Positions 35,252 to 46,082 of a stretch of 64,000 bases of DNA are shown one piece after another. This DNA comes from Macrocybe gigantea. Taxonomy: Eukaryota > Basidiomycota > Agaricomycetes > Agaricales > Callistosporiaceae. Made by a program: the position numbers and the translations under genes. Each line of letters starts with the position of its first letter. Position 1 is the stretch's first letter. The DNA is taken from positions 558,001-622,000 of the forward strand of contig SJRY01000266.1 in assembly GCA_011319805.1 (NCBI GenBank), read 5' to 3'. The notes under the pieces were generated by a model that did no database searches, was not told the DNA's origin, and saw only the letters and a program-made list of their open reading frames with translations.

Positions 35252-36620
35252 TTATACGGTTGTGAACCTTTCTAAGACGTCATCAGGAAGGAAGCTAGTC
35301 GGTGAGGTTCGCTCATACACCTTCAGTCTGTCCTCGCCCTGGTCGAGGACTAGACTTAGGTGCTTGTCCTTGCCATACTCGATCACCATATCCTTGATAA
35401 TATCGAGGACACGGCGGAGCGTCCTGAAGTCCCTTCGCAAGGATTCGTCGATGGCACTTCGAAGATCATCAGCGGCAATTTTGCGCTTCGTGACACGCAC
35501 AAAAGTGCCCCTCTCGTGGACGCCAAGGAAATGATACGGTGTCTGCGAGAGGAAGAGTTGGGGGTATTGCCGCTTCCAGTCGAAATCTGTCTCTCGATGA
35601 GTAGCGCGAGTCGTTAGCTCCAGGAGATGCGATTGCGGAACCAGGACTCCTCCTTCAAGAATAGTGATAGTCGGAAAAGGACTCTCTTTCGAAGCAGCAG
35701 CGTCTTTCCCTATCTGTTTGGACGAGGCATTGAGATGTACGCCGGAAAGGCGAGAGAGGAGGTCGTCGACATCGCTCGAAGATGCGTGTTTAGAACTCGG
35801 GGTATTTTCACCGCGAATGCACCCGTCCACCTCGAATCGGACAACGAGATTGAGGCCGTTCATGGTCTGTGATAGGCATGTCAACGACGGGAAACACGAT
35901 ACAAAAATGTGTTTCGTTACATAGGTGACGATTCTGTGATGACCAGTTCCTTGCTCACAACCAGGTGCTGCTTCGGTCGTTGCCTTTTCAAAATTAAACC
36001 CATATGTTTTTCCAGGCATCTCTTCCTGAGTATGAGGTTCCCAGCGCTGAAGCAGAACGGTCCGACTGCTGAGCAGCTGAAGGTCGATTCGAAAAGCAGA
36101 ATATTTGTCTCCGTCGATCCACTTGAGCAGCTTTCTCAAGTTGTTTCTGTCCGTGATGATATCGACCGATGACCAATCGAAATCTTCTGCATATTTATCC
36201 ACAGCTCTGAACAATGGCAATAGAGGTGAGCGTGGGCAACGGTGGGTGTTCTGGTCGCGGAACGCCAACCCGATGTCTGGTCGGACGGAGAAAGGCAATG
36301 TTCTATCGGTCCATATCCTCGGCGAGCCTGGACATAGCTAGAGGTTAGTACTGAAAAGGTACCTCCAGAAATGATCTGAGAGACATACCGGGAACAATGA
36401 TAGTCGGCGAAGCGGAATCGGTCCAGTTGTAAGACCCAATACAACCCAGGTCATCTATCACGACGTCCTCTTCGATACCTTCCGGTATGGTGATAACTCT
36501 GAGCAGCTGTGGCGACAGACCGTCCTTGACATTAGTGTCGTTGGGGGCCACATCAGAACGGAAGCGGGTGTTAGAACGAGGCTGCCCCGCAGGGCGAAAG
36601 AAACGACGCCGGTTGTACAT
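35252..36620 (-). CDS. Fungal protein often mislabelled geranylgeranyl pyrophosphate synthetase
   Basis: Intact member of a family expanded in basidiomycetes; no proven function. N-terminus MYNRRRFFRPAGQPRSN is followed by GSYNWTDSASPTIIVPG, an intron, RIWTDRTLPFSVRPDIGLAF, LLPLFRAVDK, DWSSVDIITDRNNLRKLLKW, FRIDLQLLSSRTVLLQRWEP, TYGFNFEKAT, GCEQGTGHHRIVTY and MNGLNLVVRFEVDGC. These are the conserved blocks of the family. There are no DDxxD motifs of prenyl synthases, so the common database label is wrong. Two exons plus a possible intron near 35900. A tandem pseudogene lies just downstream. A TATA box lies about 40 bp before the ATG. Confidence 0.8.
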
Positions 36621-36657
36621 CTCGAGTTACTCGTCATGGTAGCTTGTGCCCGCTTCT

Positions 36658-36664
36658 TATATAC
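36658..36664 (-). promoter_or_regulatory. TATA box of the 35.3-36.6 kb gene
   Basis: Minus-strand TGTATATAAGAAG lies about 40 bp upstream of the ATG at 36620. It is well placed for a core promoter. The opposite side of the 391-bp intergenic region serves HIS1. Confidence 0.55.
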
Positions 36665-37011
36665 AGCCATCTGAGTCCTAGGCTTCGACTGGCGCCGGAA
36701 CGTCAAATTAGAGTAAGCTTCGCAAGACAAGTTAAGCACCAGACCTAGTCTTAGTGAACATGAGGCTGCTGCGCTTTGATGAAGCGACCATCCACAACGA
36801 ACCATCAGGCCCAGACGGTGGAAAAGCTCCAATATGTGTTGAATTGGATGGCCTAAAATGGAATGTCACAGCCACATCCCATGTTTGGGCAGGCATGATC
36901 TGTAAATTTGAGACGTCCTTGGCTTGTAAAACGTCCGTCGCAGTGATTCAACCAGCGATTAGAGCCCAAGATATCTGGGAATAGCGATCTTCGCTTTATA
37001 CCTCTAGCATT

Positions 37012-38236
37012 ATGAGTACGCCCTTGGTTGATGTTGATTCTGACGTTCTGTTTCTGAAATCTCCTAAAGATGTGGAGACATTAGATGGACGTCTGCTTTT
37101 CGCTATTCCCAAGAAAGGTACTCTGGCCGTCCTCGATAAAGATCATCGCTCATCCGCTTACATCAGGCAGACTTTACGACAAATGCATATCCCTGCTTGC
37201 AGGTATGTGTATGTAACGTGTAGAGTAAAGAGCATCAGCTGACCCTTTTCCGTAGGTGCCGACATACAATTTCGTAGAAGTCACAGACTAGATGTCTGTC
37301 TAGTCCTGAATCATGAGATGGCACTGTGCGTCGCAGCTCCGTCACGTCATCGATTAATCCTCAGCGGTTTTTAGCGTTTTCCTTCCTGCAGCGGACATCC
37401 CCTCTTTTGTTGGCAAAGGCGACGTTGATCTAGGGATCACCGGGCATGACGTTATATTAGAGAGCCAGATGGATGGCCTTGTCACTGAAGCGCTCCGTCT
37501 CGGCTTCGGTAAATGCGCGTTGCAAGTCCAGGTCCCCGAGATGAGTCGTATCAAAACAGTAGAAGACCTCGCAGGGAAGCGGGTCGTTTCGAGTTTCAAA
37601 CACCTTGCTGGCGAGTATTTCAATAATATCGATGACAAATTACAACTTCAGGGTGACAAGAGAACGACAATTCAATATGTCGGGGGGAGCGTTGAGGCTG
37701 CTTGTGCTCTCGGTCTCGCAGACGGAATAGGTGCTAGTGCTATCACTATCTCTTGCAAGCCAGCTGACCATGAATTCGTCTCACAGTCGATTTAGTTGGT
37801 ATGTAATGCTCTTTCGCGTCAGGAACGTTTAATAGTTATGAAATTTCCTCAAGAATCTGGAGAGACGATGCGAGCAGCAGGTCTTCATGCTATCGCTACC
37901 GTTCTTGATACAGAGGCGGTTCTCATCAAATCGACGACGCCCAAACGCCCGCACCTTGTTCCCCTCATCGACGTCATCACGAACCGCATTGCAGGCGTTA
38001 TCGCCGCCAATAAATACGTGTGCTGCCAGTACAACATTCATAGAGACAAACTCACAGCAGCGAGCGTCATCACTCCAGGCAGGAGAGCACCCACGATCAG
38101 CCCGCTGGAGGAGGAAAATTGGGTTGCTGTAAGCAGCATGGTAGAGAAGAGCACAATTGCAACAGTTATGGATGAACTGGTGAAGGTCGGAGCAACAGAT
38201 ATTCTGGTATTTAACCTTGACAATTGTAGAGTTTGA
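37012..38236 (+). CDS. HIS1: ATP phosphoribosyltransferase
   Basis: First step of histidine synthesis: ATP plus PRPP to phosphoribosyl-ATP, feedback-inhibited by histidine. Exons join to give LDGRLLFAIPKKGRLYDKCI, SLLAGADIQFRRSHRLDVCL, VLNHEMALVFLPAADIPSFV, GKGDVDLGITGHDVILESQM, FGKCALQVQVPE, KTVEDLAGKRVVSSF, TIQYVGGSVEAACALGLADG, IVDLVESGETMRAAGLHAIA, IKSTTPKRPHLVPLIDVITN and the ACT-like regulatory tail GRRAPTISPLEEENWVAVSS, ending TDILVFNLDNCRV. Six exons, including a 35-nt one and a 12-nt micro-exon (37787-37798) coding VDLV. The frame is intact. Start ATG at 37012. Confidence 0.93.
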
Positions 38237-38785
38237 TAAACGCCTGGAATCAAGTACGCAGTTGTAATTTTAGATCTCACGGGACATGCTACTCCTCTTG
38301 CACTCGTTAGCCGATATGCGTCGCAAATCTTCGCACGCCGGTCCATTCACCTGTATTTACCCAACGTACATCCGACACTCCACATTCCCCAGAGGAAAAA
38401 AATGCTTCGGCGGACAGCCCCACCTGTCATCCGTGCCCATATTTGCCTGTCTTTCATGGGTAATGATCCGGTATGTACTGTAGCTTCCCTCGCAAGGTGG
38501 GACCATCACACCATATCCGCTACCGCTCTCAGTGGACGACAATCTTAGAAAATTCTCCCAGGATTTTTGGTCACTGCGAAACTTTGACTCGGGATTTTGT
38601 CGCACAAACCGATCCATATCGTATCATGAGGCGGGCGAGCATATGGATGCTTATTTTCGTCCGGTAATCCTGCATATCTTTCACGATATCTTCACGAGCC
38701 CTACCATCCAAAAATACTATTTTTCTCGGTCTTAAAATGGCATGGAAGAGCCTGTCTGCTTCGTAACGGTTCCCCCGTCGCAAAG
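38237..38785. other. Intergenic region HIS1-S53 peptidase
   Basis: About 550 bp holding the HIS1 3' flank and peptidase promoter. Overlapping short frames on both strands have no motifs. No clear TATA box. Confidence 0.4.
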
Positions 38786-41690
38786 ATGAGGTGCGCCTAT
38801 ACGTGGCTGGTCGCCCTTGCTGGATTTGCTCTGGCCGCACCCTCCCCCAGAGTCACTAGTCATGTCGTGCATGAGACTAGGGCAGCCGAGCCCATCGACT
38901 GGATGAGATCCCGCCGACTTCCAACAGACAAAGTGCTTCCAATGCGCTTCGGCCTCACCCAACGGAACATCGACCGTCTGGAGGAAATGCTCATGGCTGT
39001 CTCCCACCCCGAGTCCCTGAAGTACGGTCAGCATTGGACTCCTGCAGAGATTGTAGAGACGTTTTCTCCGGCGGCGGAAACGATCAAGACTGTCGTCGAA
39101 TGGCTCACGGACGCAGGCATAGCCAGGAACAGACTTCGACTGTCCGGCAATAAGGGCTGGATCGAACTGAACGCCACGGTTGCCGAAGTAGAGAACTTGC
39201 TCAAGACCGAGTACCACATATACACCCATACCTCCGGGGAGGAGCAATATGGTTCGCCAACAACAATCTAATGGTCTTGCATTCTTGACTCCAGAGCTCC
39301 TACAGGTTGCCAATCTTACTCTGTAACTGCCCATGTCAGGCCGCACATTGACCTCATTAAGCCCACCGTCCATTTCAACCACAGACCCTCGCCGAACGCC
39401 TCAAACAGGAAATTCAAAGGTTTAGGCGATCCAGATATCATGAGAGGGCCAAAGAAGTCCACGGCCAAAGTAACGATCACTCCTTCGTTGGCGAACTGCG
39501 ACAAGATGATCACATTGGATTGTCTTCGGGCACTCTACTCCATCGACTACACACCCGTTGCGACGGGGCAGAATAGCTATGGCATAGGCAAGTTAGACAC
39601 GTCGTTATATGCCGCCAATGCGCTGATCAATTAACGCTCAGTTGAATTCACACCTCAGGCTTTTTTAGCTGGCGATCTTGACCTATTTTTCAGGTATGTT
39701 GCGATCTGACGGAGTTATCTTCGCTGAGTGTCTAAGTTTATCGTCAGGAACTTTACGCCAAGTCTTGTCGGTGTCAGGCCCATAACGGTGTTGATTGACG
39801 GAGGTCGGTCCGATCATTGCAGGCAGAATTCATCGTTCTGACATTTATAGAAAGCTGTCGTTCAGACCACCAACCAGAGCTTCAACTTCAATGGGGAGAG
39901 TGACCTGGATCTCGAGTATGCAATGGGCTTGACCAACCCTCAACCGATCACCCTTCTTCAAACGGGAGATCTGGTAGAAGGTGAGAAACCGTCTTTATCA
40001 GCATATGACCTGTCGTATATGATGTTTTGTAGGCGCCGGCTTTGACAACTGGCTCGATGCCGTTGATGGATCCTTCTGTACCTTTGAAGGTGGCGATGAC
40101 CCAAGTCAAGTGAAGTGTATCTCCTATGGTAAACCATGGCAGGACATTGACTTCTTGTGAAACAAGGATGGCATATATCCAGATCCTCTTCCAGGCGGTT
40201 TCAAAGGCGAGTCTTCCTGGCGCCTCTTTTGATATCAGATCTTGCACTGAACTTTGAATCAGGACCTGAGTCATGTGGGATCATCGCCCCTCCCAAGGTC
40301 GTATCTATCTCTTATGGGCAGGACGAGTCCACCGTAACGCCGGCGTTCGCCAATAGGCAATGTCAAGAATATGCCAAGGTACTCCAGTCAGTCAGTTTAT
40401 GTTCAGGTGCTCAGCTTTTTTTTAGCTTGGCATGATGGGCACATCCGTGTTATACAGCAGTGGTGACAATGGCGTCGCCGGGAATGGCGGAGTCTGCCTC
40501 AACAGTCAACGTACGGTTTCACATCACTTTCTTCGTTTCGTGTTCGTTGATACTGATGAATGACAGACCAACCTGTCAGACGGGGAACCGTATTCAATCC
40601 TGATTTCCCAGTTCGTGCCTGAAATTGTCGTCATCACCCTATTCGGTGTGTGGACCTCATGGATCCTCTCTACAGGTAACATGTCCCTTCGTCACAGCAG
40701 TTGGGGCAACCCAAGTCAATCCTGGGTCAACCGTGAACGATCCAGAAGGAGCCTGCGAACAGGTGATATTCTCGGGTGGAGGATTCTCCAACATCTTCCC
40801 GTGAGTTGGTTCAGGCAGCCACCTGGATGTTCTGACTGATTGCAAGACAGTTTGCCGTCATACCAAGCGGAGGCCGTGACAGGTTTCTTAACAAACCATC
40901 CTCCTCCATACACGTCTGCGCAATTCAATAACAGCGGCACTGTTAGCTCCTACGTCAGAATTTCACACACCGCATGCTGAGTTCTTTTTTTTTTTTGCTA
41001 GGTCCGTGCCTTCCCTGATCTATCAGCCAACGGGTGCGTGCAGTGCTTGGATTGTCATTTTGTCCTCTGAGTTCGAAAACCGACTAGAGCAAATTATGTT
41101 ATTGGTATGTGGATTGCTTTCGCCGAGCGCAATGAACATCGGCGGTGATCACGTTTCAGGCATTGACGGAGCGTTCAATCTCGTCTTCGGAACGTCAGCG
41201 TCGTCGCCGGTTGTTGGTTCGATAATCACACTGGTTAACGACGCGAGGCTCGCAGCGGGAAAAGGACCAGTCGGATTCATCAACCCAGCCGTAAGTTTCT
41301 GTCTGATCCGTGCTGATCCTGCGAATCCGCGTTTCATCACCTTTGCTACAGATATATTCTGCACAATTTGCATCTGCGTTCAACGACATCACCTCTGGCG
41401 GCAATCAGGGCTGTGGTACGGTGGCTGTTTCGTTTTCGTTTTACTATGCTCTGCTCACCACATCATCAAATTCTGAAGGCACTCCTGGGTTCACAGCGTG
41501 AGTTCATATACGCATATGCACTAGTTGAATGATTATATCTTACGGATCCTCGCAGTACTACTGGCTGGGATCCTGTTACTGGTATGTTAGGTTTGGATCA
41601 GAATTTGTTCGCTATTATGCTCACCCCATGCTAGGTGTGGGAACACCCAACCTGACGAAGCTCTTGCCTCTATTCCTCGCGTTGCCTTAA
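38786..41690 (+). CDS. Sedolisin family S53 peptidase (tripeptidyl-peptidase A-like)
   Basis: Secreted acid serine-carboxyl peptidase that releases tripeptides or cuts proteins at low pH. Signal peptide (MRCAYTWLVALAGFALAAPS), then the pro-kumamolisin activation domain (MRFGLTQRNIDRLEEML, SHPESLKYGQHWTPAEIVET, LLKTEYHIYTH). The catalytic part has FNGESDLDLEYAMGLTNPQP (Glu/Asp of the triad), VVSISYGQDE, LYSSGDNGVAGNGG (oxyanion Asp), SVGAT-like TAVGATQVNPGST, VIFSGGGFSNIFP, RAFPDLSANG and the nucleophile region FGTSASSPVVG, ending WDPVTGVGTPNLTKLL. About fifteen short introns, one of them GC-AG (39588-39641). The reading frame holds throughout once spliced. Confidence 0.9.
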
Positions 41691-41801
41691 AGGCCGTGGC
41701 GATAACGATAGATACATAAATACATAGGCTATGATGTGCATGATGTGGTCCAACCAATCCGATGTTGTGATTACCAATACATGAAGTGCAATGGTCCCGT
41801 G

Positions 41802-43188
41802 TCAGCATACGAGGAAGGAAAGGTTCGAGCTGCATGTCGGATTGACTTGAAGCCCTTGCGGAGTTTGATGGGCATAGAAGGAAACGAGAAAGTTGCTTCC
41901 TGGCTCAGGAATCGCCAGGAAGCGAAGAGGCAGGCAAGCTCTAAAGAAGCGCTCAGCGAGCCGTCGACACGCATCCGACCTTAACGGTCGCCTGGCACCG
42001 AGCGGACAGACCTCGAAGACGAAGTTCTGGAGATGAGAAAAAAGAGATAATATCGGCGGTATTTCATAGAACCTCTGCAGAGTCGTCAAGTCAGCGCCGC
42101 ACATATAAAAAGTTGCTCTTTTCAGTAAAGACTTACATTATCGGAAAACGTCGTCTTCTGGTCTTTCAAAATTAAGCAGTTTAGGCCGGGTTTCCTTTCG
42201 CCAATATCTTTAGGATGTCGACGGTGTGAAGACTGTCTGGGTGGGTATATTCGCGTTCGATAGCTGCTGTGGAAAGCGTGGAGTTAAAAAGAGCCAATTT
42301 CTCAAGGATGAGGCGCTCTTGCACTTCGCCCATGGGGCGAGTGAAGAGAAGACGAAGGTTCGTTAGAGGACGAGTAGGGTTGAGACAAGTCAGGGTGACG
42401 GCATCGACGTCAAGGCTCGTCAGCGCGGGCAGCACCGAGTCCGGCATCGTGTGGTTTGTCATGGGAAGCCCCGCCTGTTTCCACTCGCGCATCTGCGGGT
42501 GTCGAGCGAGGAACGGCTCAATGGCCGGGTACGGGAACACGGAGTTGTGGAAGACCTCGAGCTGGAACGAGCAGCCGTCGAGCAGCCACAGGTGAACGGG
42601 GTGCATCATCGCCATCGGATGGCCCTCGAGCACGAGCGTCCTTAGATTGGCAGCGTCCGCAGTGCGGCGGCGATGCGTTGGAGCGAGACGAGAAGCTTGT
42701 CTGGGATGATGAGAAACGACAAGTCGAATCTGAGCGTCAGGGACTCGACCCGTTGGGCCTTGGAGCTATCTCCTAGGACGGTCTCTGCCCAAAGCACAGG
42801 CGTGTGGCAGTCCTGGGCTAGATCCACGGTCCGATAAAGCTCGCGCTCGGCTTCGGCGCGGAAGGCTCTGCTTGTCAGACAGAGATTGAAGAGATCTCTC
42901 GCATCTGTGACGAACTTGACCACATGCTGGTACAGCTCGATCGGGTACTCGCGCGGTTTTATCAGTTTGCGCTTTCTTTGCCTCAGATTGGGGGCTTGAC
43001 GCGGTCGCGCACCGCTGCTGCGCGTGAAACGCGATGAGATGGAAGACGCGCTAGTCCTACCGCGCCTTTGCGGGTAGCCTTTTCCTGATCCGCTTTCGAA
43101 CCTGCTTTCATTGTTTAGCATCAGCGTTGCTTGACACCGGACAGAAAGTGTCAAACAGAGCACAGGAAACGTACGTGGGGCGGTCCAT
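41802..43188 (-). CDS. F-box-like / LRR-type protein
   Basis: Probably a substrate adaptor of an SCF ubiquitin ligase, from a family greatly expanded in Agaricomycetes. After a basic Ser/Arg-rich leader, an F-box-like helix appears (IKPREYPIELYQHVVKFV, RDLFNLCLTSRAFRAEAERE, LYRTVDL). Leucine-rich segments follow (QRVESLTLRFDLSFL, LRTLVLEGHPMAMMHPVHLW, LTSLDVDAVTLTCLNPTRPL, LRLLFTRPMGEVQERLILEK). The last exon ends LPLRFLAIPEPGSNF...SFLVC. Two single-base losses are needed to join it: near 42645 (LRTLP then NLRTL) and near 42189 (KGNP then GLNCL). The start may be ATG 43188 (spliced MDRPT..) or 43121 (MLNNES). Confidence 0.72.
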
Positions 43189-44151
43189 GTCGAGAAGGAG
43201 GAGAAAAGGTATCGAGGATACCTTTTGGCCAGGCTGGGAGACAGGGGCGCCGCTGAGTTCGCCTTCTTTAAGGCAAACTGAGAAGACAGAAGCATGGAAA
43301 CGAAGGAGACTTGTGTGCCCATCCGGGGCAAAATCGCCGGTTACCCAAAACGGTCAAACAGGAATGCGGCTGATCAAGGAACGCCTCCATCCAGACATAT
43401 ACGCTGCGAATGATGCCAGCACAGTTCCCTTCACCGCCATCGCAACTAGAGGAACGCCGGTGCAGATGGTGCTCGGACAGTCGATGGGATCACTCTCATC
43501 AACCGACGCAGTGTTCTACTGCAGCATTTGGTGAAACGAGAATCATCACGAAAAAAGACCACCGACCAGAACGCATCAACACGTAGAGGCCCTGTCCGTG
43601 GATCTAAAGTCCGTTCTGACACGAACCATGTCGTCACACATGCCATGTCGATGTCCTGTGTGTCGCGCGATCACTCTTGTTCGACACGGAGCCTGCCCCC
43701 CTGGCACAAAAGGTCCGTAAAGCGAGCTAGGTAATAATGGGCGTCGAAAACAGCGAGACAAATTGGTTCCCGGCTACAGAGAGACGAAAGGACATAAGAT
43801 CGGTGCCAGACAGGCAGCACGGAGGTGCTGAGCCGAATAAGTATTGACGCGTTATCTTGACAGGTGGCATCAACGTCGTTGAGCATTGATAAAAACGATC
43901 AAGAGATAACTCCTCCGCCACAGCTACACTGGCCTACCACGACGCCCCCTACAGTTCCGTACTCTGATATCGAACAGCGAGCACAGGGAGAACGATAAAC
44001 ACAGGATGAGTCAACTCACAGCGGCTTGGCACCGTGGGTAAGCTGCAGCAAGAATTCCGTCTATCATCATTCCGACTTCGTCCACCTACACTTAAATAGC
44101 CTCCATACAGCCAGGCCGTCAGTCCGTACCGTGCAATCGCCACGCTCTGAC
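43189..44151. other. Divergent promoter region F-box gene / TRP4
   Basis: About 960 bp between divergent genes with no supported ORF. It contains a perfect TGAGTCA element 139 bp before TRP4 (listed separately). Confidence 0.45.
44007..44013 (+). promoter_or_regulatory. Gcn4/Cpc1-type TGAGTCA site upstream of TRP4
   Basis: Exact palindromic TGA(G/C)TCA heptamer in GGATGAGTCAACTC. This is the binding site of the general amino-acid-control bZIP factor (Gcn4/CpcA), and TRP genes are classic targets. Its position 139 bp upstream of the TRP4 ATG is right. The role is inferred; the site itself is seen. Confidence 0.6.
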
Positions 44152-45328
44152 ATGGACGGCTCTCCCTCCAGCTCCTTCCGACAGCTGCTCAACAAGCTCG
44201 TCCAAACGCCAGAGTATTTTACGGCCGACGATCTCAAACTTGCGCTCAACCACCTCTTCACGCCCGATGCGCTCCACCCGGCCCAGATCGGCGCCTTTCT
44301 CACGGCGCTCCACATCCATCGCGTAGAGAGACGGCCCGAGTCGCTTGCAGCAGCGGCAGCAGTCCTACGCGAAAGAGCGCTCAAGGCAGCCGTGCTGGAC
44401 GCGGAGAACGACTTTGTCGTTGACATCGTCGGAACAGGAGGAGACGGATACAACTGTTCAACGTCAGCACCACCGCCGCCCTCGTCGCAGCCGGTGCAGG
44501 AGCCCGTGTTATCAAAGTGCGATACATCTTGGCCTGTGTGTCTTTTATCCCCATCTGATGTAAACCCTGACAGCATGGGAGTCGCGCATCGACGTCGTCA
44601 TCAGGCTCCGCCGACCTGTTGGAGGCTCTGGACTGCCTGTTCACGGCCCCGACGCCTGGCACGCCCATGCCCATCCACCGGGTTCCGTTCACCTTCATCC
44701 TCGCGCCCCACTACCACCCCGCCCTCGCCATGATCGCGCCGTATCGAAAATCGCTGCCCTTCCGCACGATGTTCAACGTCCTCGGGCCGCTGATAAACCC
44801 CGCTCGACCGCGTGGGATGGTACTGGGTGTCGCAGAGCGCGAGATAGGCCACACATTCGCGCAGTCGCTTCGCGAGGGCGGTGTCGAGCGCGCTTTGGTC
44901 GTGTGCGGATACGAGGGCCTTGACGAGATCAGCTGCGCGGGCCTACGTGGGGCTGGGAACTCAAGGACGGGAAAATAACGGAGGTCACACTTCATCCGTA
45001 CCAGTTTGCCCTCGAGGTTCATCCGCTCAGTAGCGTAGCGGGTGGTACACCTCAAGAGAACGCGGCCACGTTAAAGACCATGCTGACGTCCGGAAAGGAC
45101 ATTCCGGAAGAATTAACGCCTGTCCTTCATTTCGTGCTCATGAACGCGTCTGCTTTGCTAGTGATCGCGGGTCTGGCTAAGGATTATAGACACGGAGCAG
45201 AGTTGGCGTTGGAGAGCATCACGTCAGGCGCGGCATGGCAAGCATTAGAACGTTTCCGAGATGCAGGCAAGGAGGCTGTCGCAAAGATTTGTACAAACAG
45301 CACAAATGGAACTCCAAATGACTCTTAA
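44152..45328 (+). CDS. TRP4: Anthranilate phosphoribosyltransferase
   Basis: Transfers phosphoribose from PRPP to anthranilate, the second step of tryptophan synthesis. [20 protein letters not shown] is followed by [33 protein letters not shown] (PRPP/Mg loop), [73 protein letters not shown] and [20 protein letters not shown]. One intron lies after the RVIK-like segment near 44517. Two single-base losses break the frame: near 44453 (GDGYN must be followed by [14 protein letters not shown]) and near 44940 (SCAG then [10 protein letters not shown]). Both fit the window-wide indel pattern. Confidence 0.9.
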
Positions 45329-45485
45329 AATCACCTTTTATGATCATCTTCACAGCATCACACAATGTAAGACAGCCAACCATCCATTGCAAGGTACTAC
45401 ACATACTTGACAAGAGCAGTACAGCAAATAAGACGTGGCGAGAATGGCCTGGGGTAATTAATTTTCAAATACAGTCGTCTCAACC
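45329..45485. other. Convergent 3' flanks
   Basis: Short spacer between the TRP4 stop and the small minus-strand gene; nothing else visible. Confidence 0.35.
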
Positions 45486-45830
45486 CTAGCAGCGCAAAAC
45501 TCGCTCCATATGCAGCTTGCCCACTACCGGTGTGGCGAACTGTTTCACTCGGAAAATGGCACAACATTGCCATAAACCGATCACTATCACCTCAAAAGGT
45601 GTACTGCATGTGTGTTTGTTAGTCAAGTACAACAGAGGTGGTGACAGTGAGACTCACGTATCATCTGCCAATACTCTCAGTAGTAGAGGCAGATCATCAG
45701 GTCAACTGCCTGAAGACGGACGACGCAGCCTGTTTCAATCCCTGTGAAACGGCCTGGTAATTTTCTTGGTGAGAAACAGAACATGCCGAGAATATAAGGT
45801 CAAGACATACACAATCACGGACGAAGCGAC
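45486..45830 (-). CDS. Small unrecognised protein (partial model)
   Basis: The last exon (stop at 45486) reads TPFEVIVIGLWQCCAIFRVK then QFATPVVGKLHMERVLRC. It joins across a clean intron (GTGAGT..GCAG, about 45658-45603) to PDDLPLLLRVLADDT. Further upstream NYQAVSQGLKQAASSVFRQL is open in a neighbouring frame, with an apparent one-base insertion between. Together this looks like a small protein of under about 100 residues. The family is not recognised, and the true start was not found (a candidate ATG near 45907 opens MRRLIASFCRLSP). Low confidence in exact limits. Confidence 0.35.
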
Positions 45831-46082
45831 GACAGACTACTCTCGAGTCTGGGACCTACGCAACAACGGCGACAACCTGCAAAACGACGCAATCAGACGA
45901 CGCATGGCAATGAAGGAGAGGAGCGACGACCTACAACTATCAGGTAGTTGGGGAGACCTCTCCAAAGATGATCGGATGGCCGAGGCACCCTTTTTGTGAG
46001 GCAGGTTTAGGGCCGGCTTGTCGACTCGGCATCCACCGGCCAAGCACGGACCATGCCTCTCTGCTATTGCAACTCGGATGAC

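Noticed and set aside
35262..36341. Plus-strand open frames opposite the 35.3-36.6 kb gene
   Set aside because: Shadows of the conserved minus-strand gene.
35252..36620. Geranylgeranyl pyrophosphate synthetase as the real function
   Set aside because: The Asp-rich motifs of prenyl synthases are absent; the label commonly attached to this family seems to be an annotation artefact.
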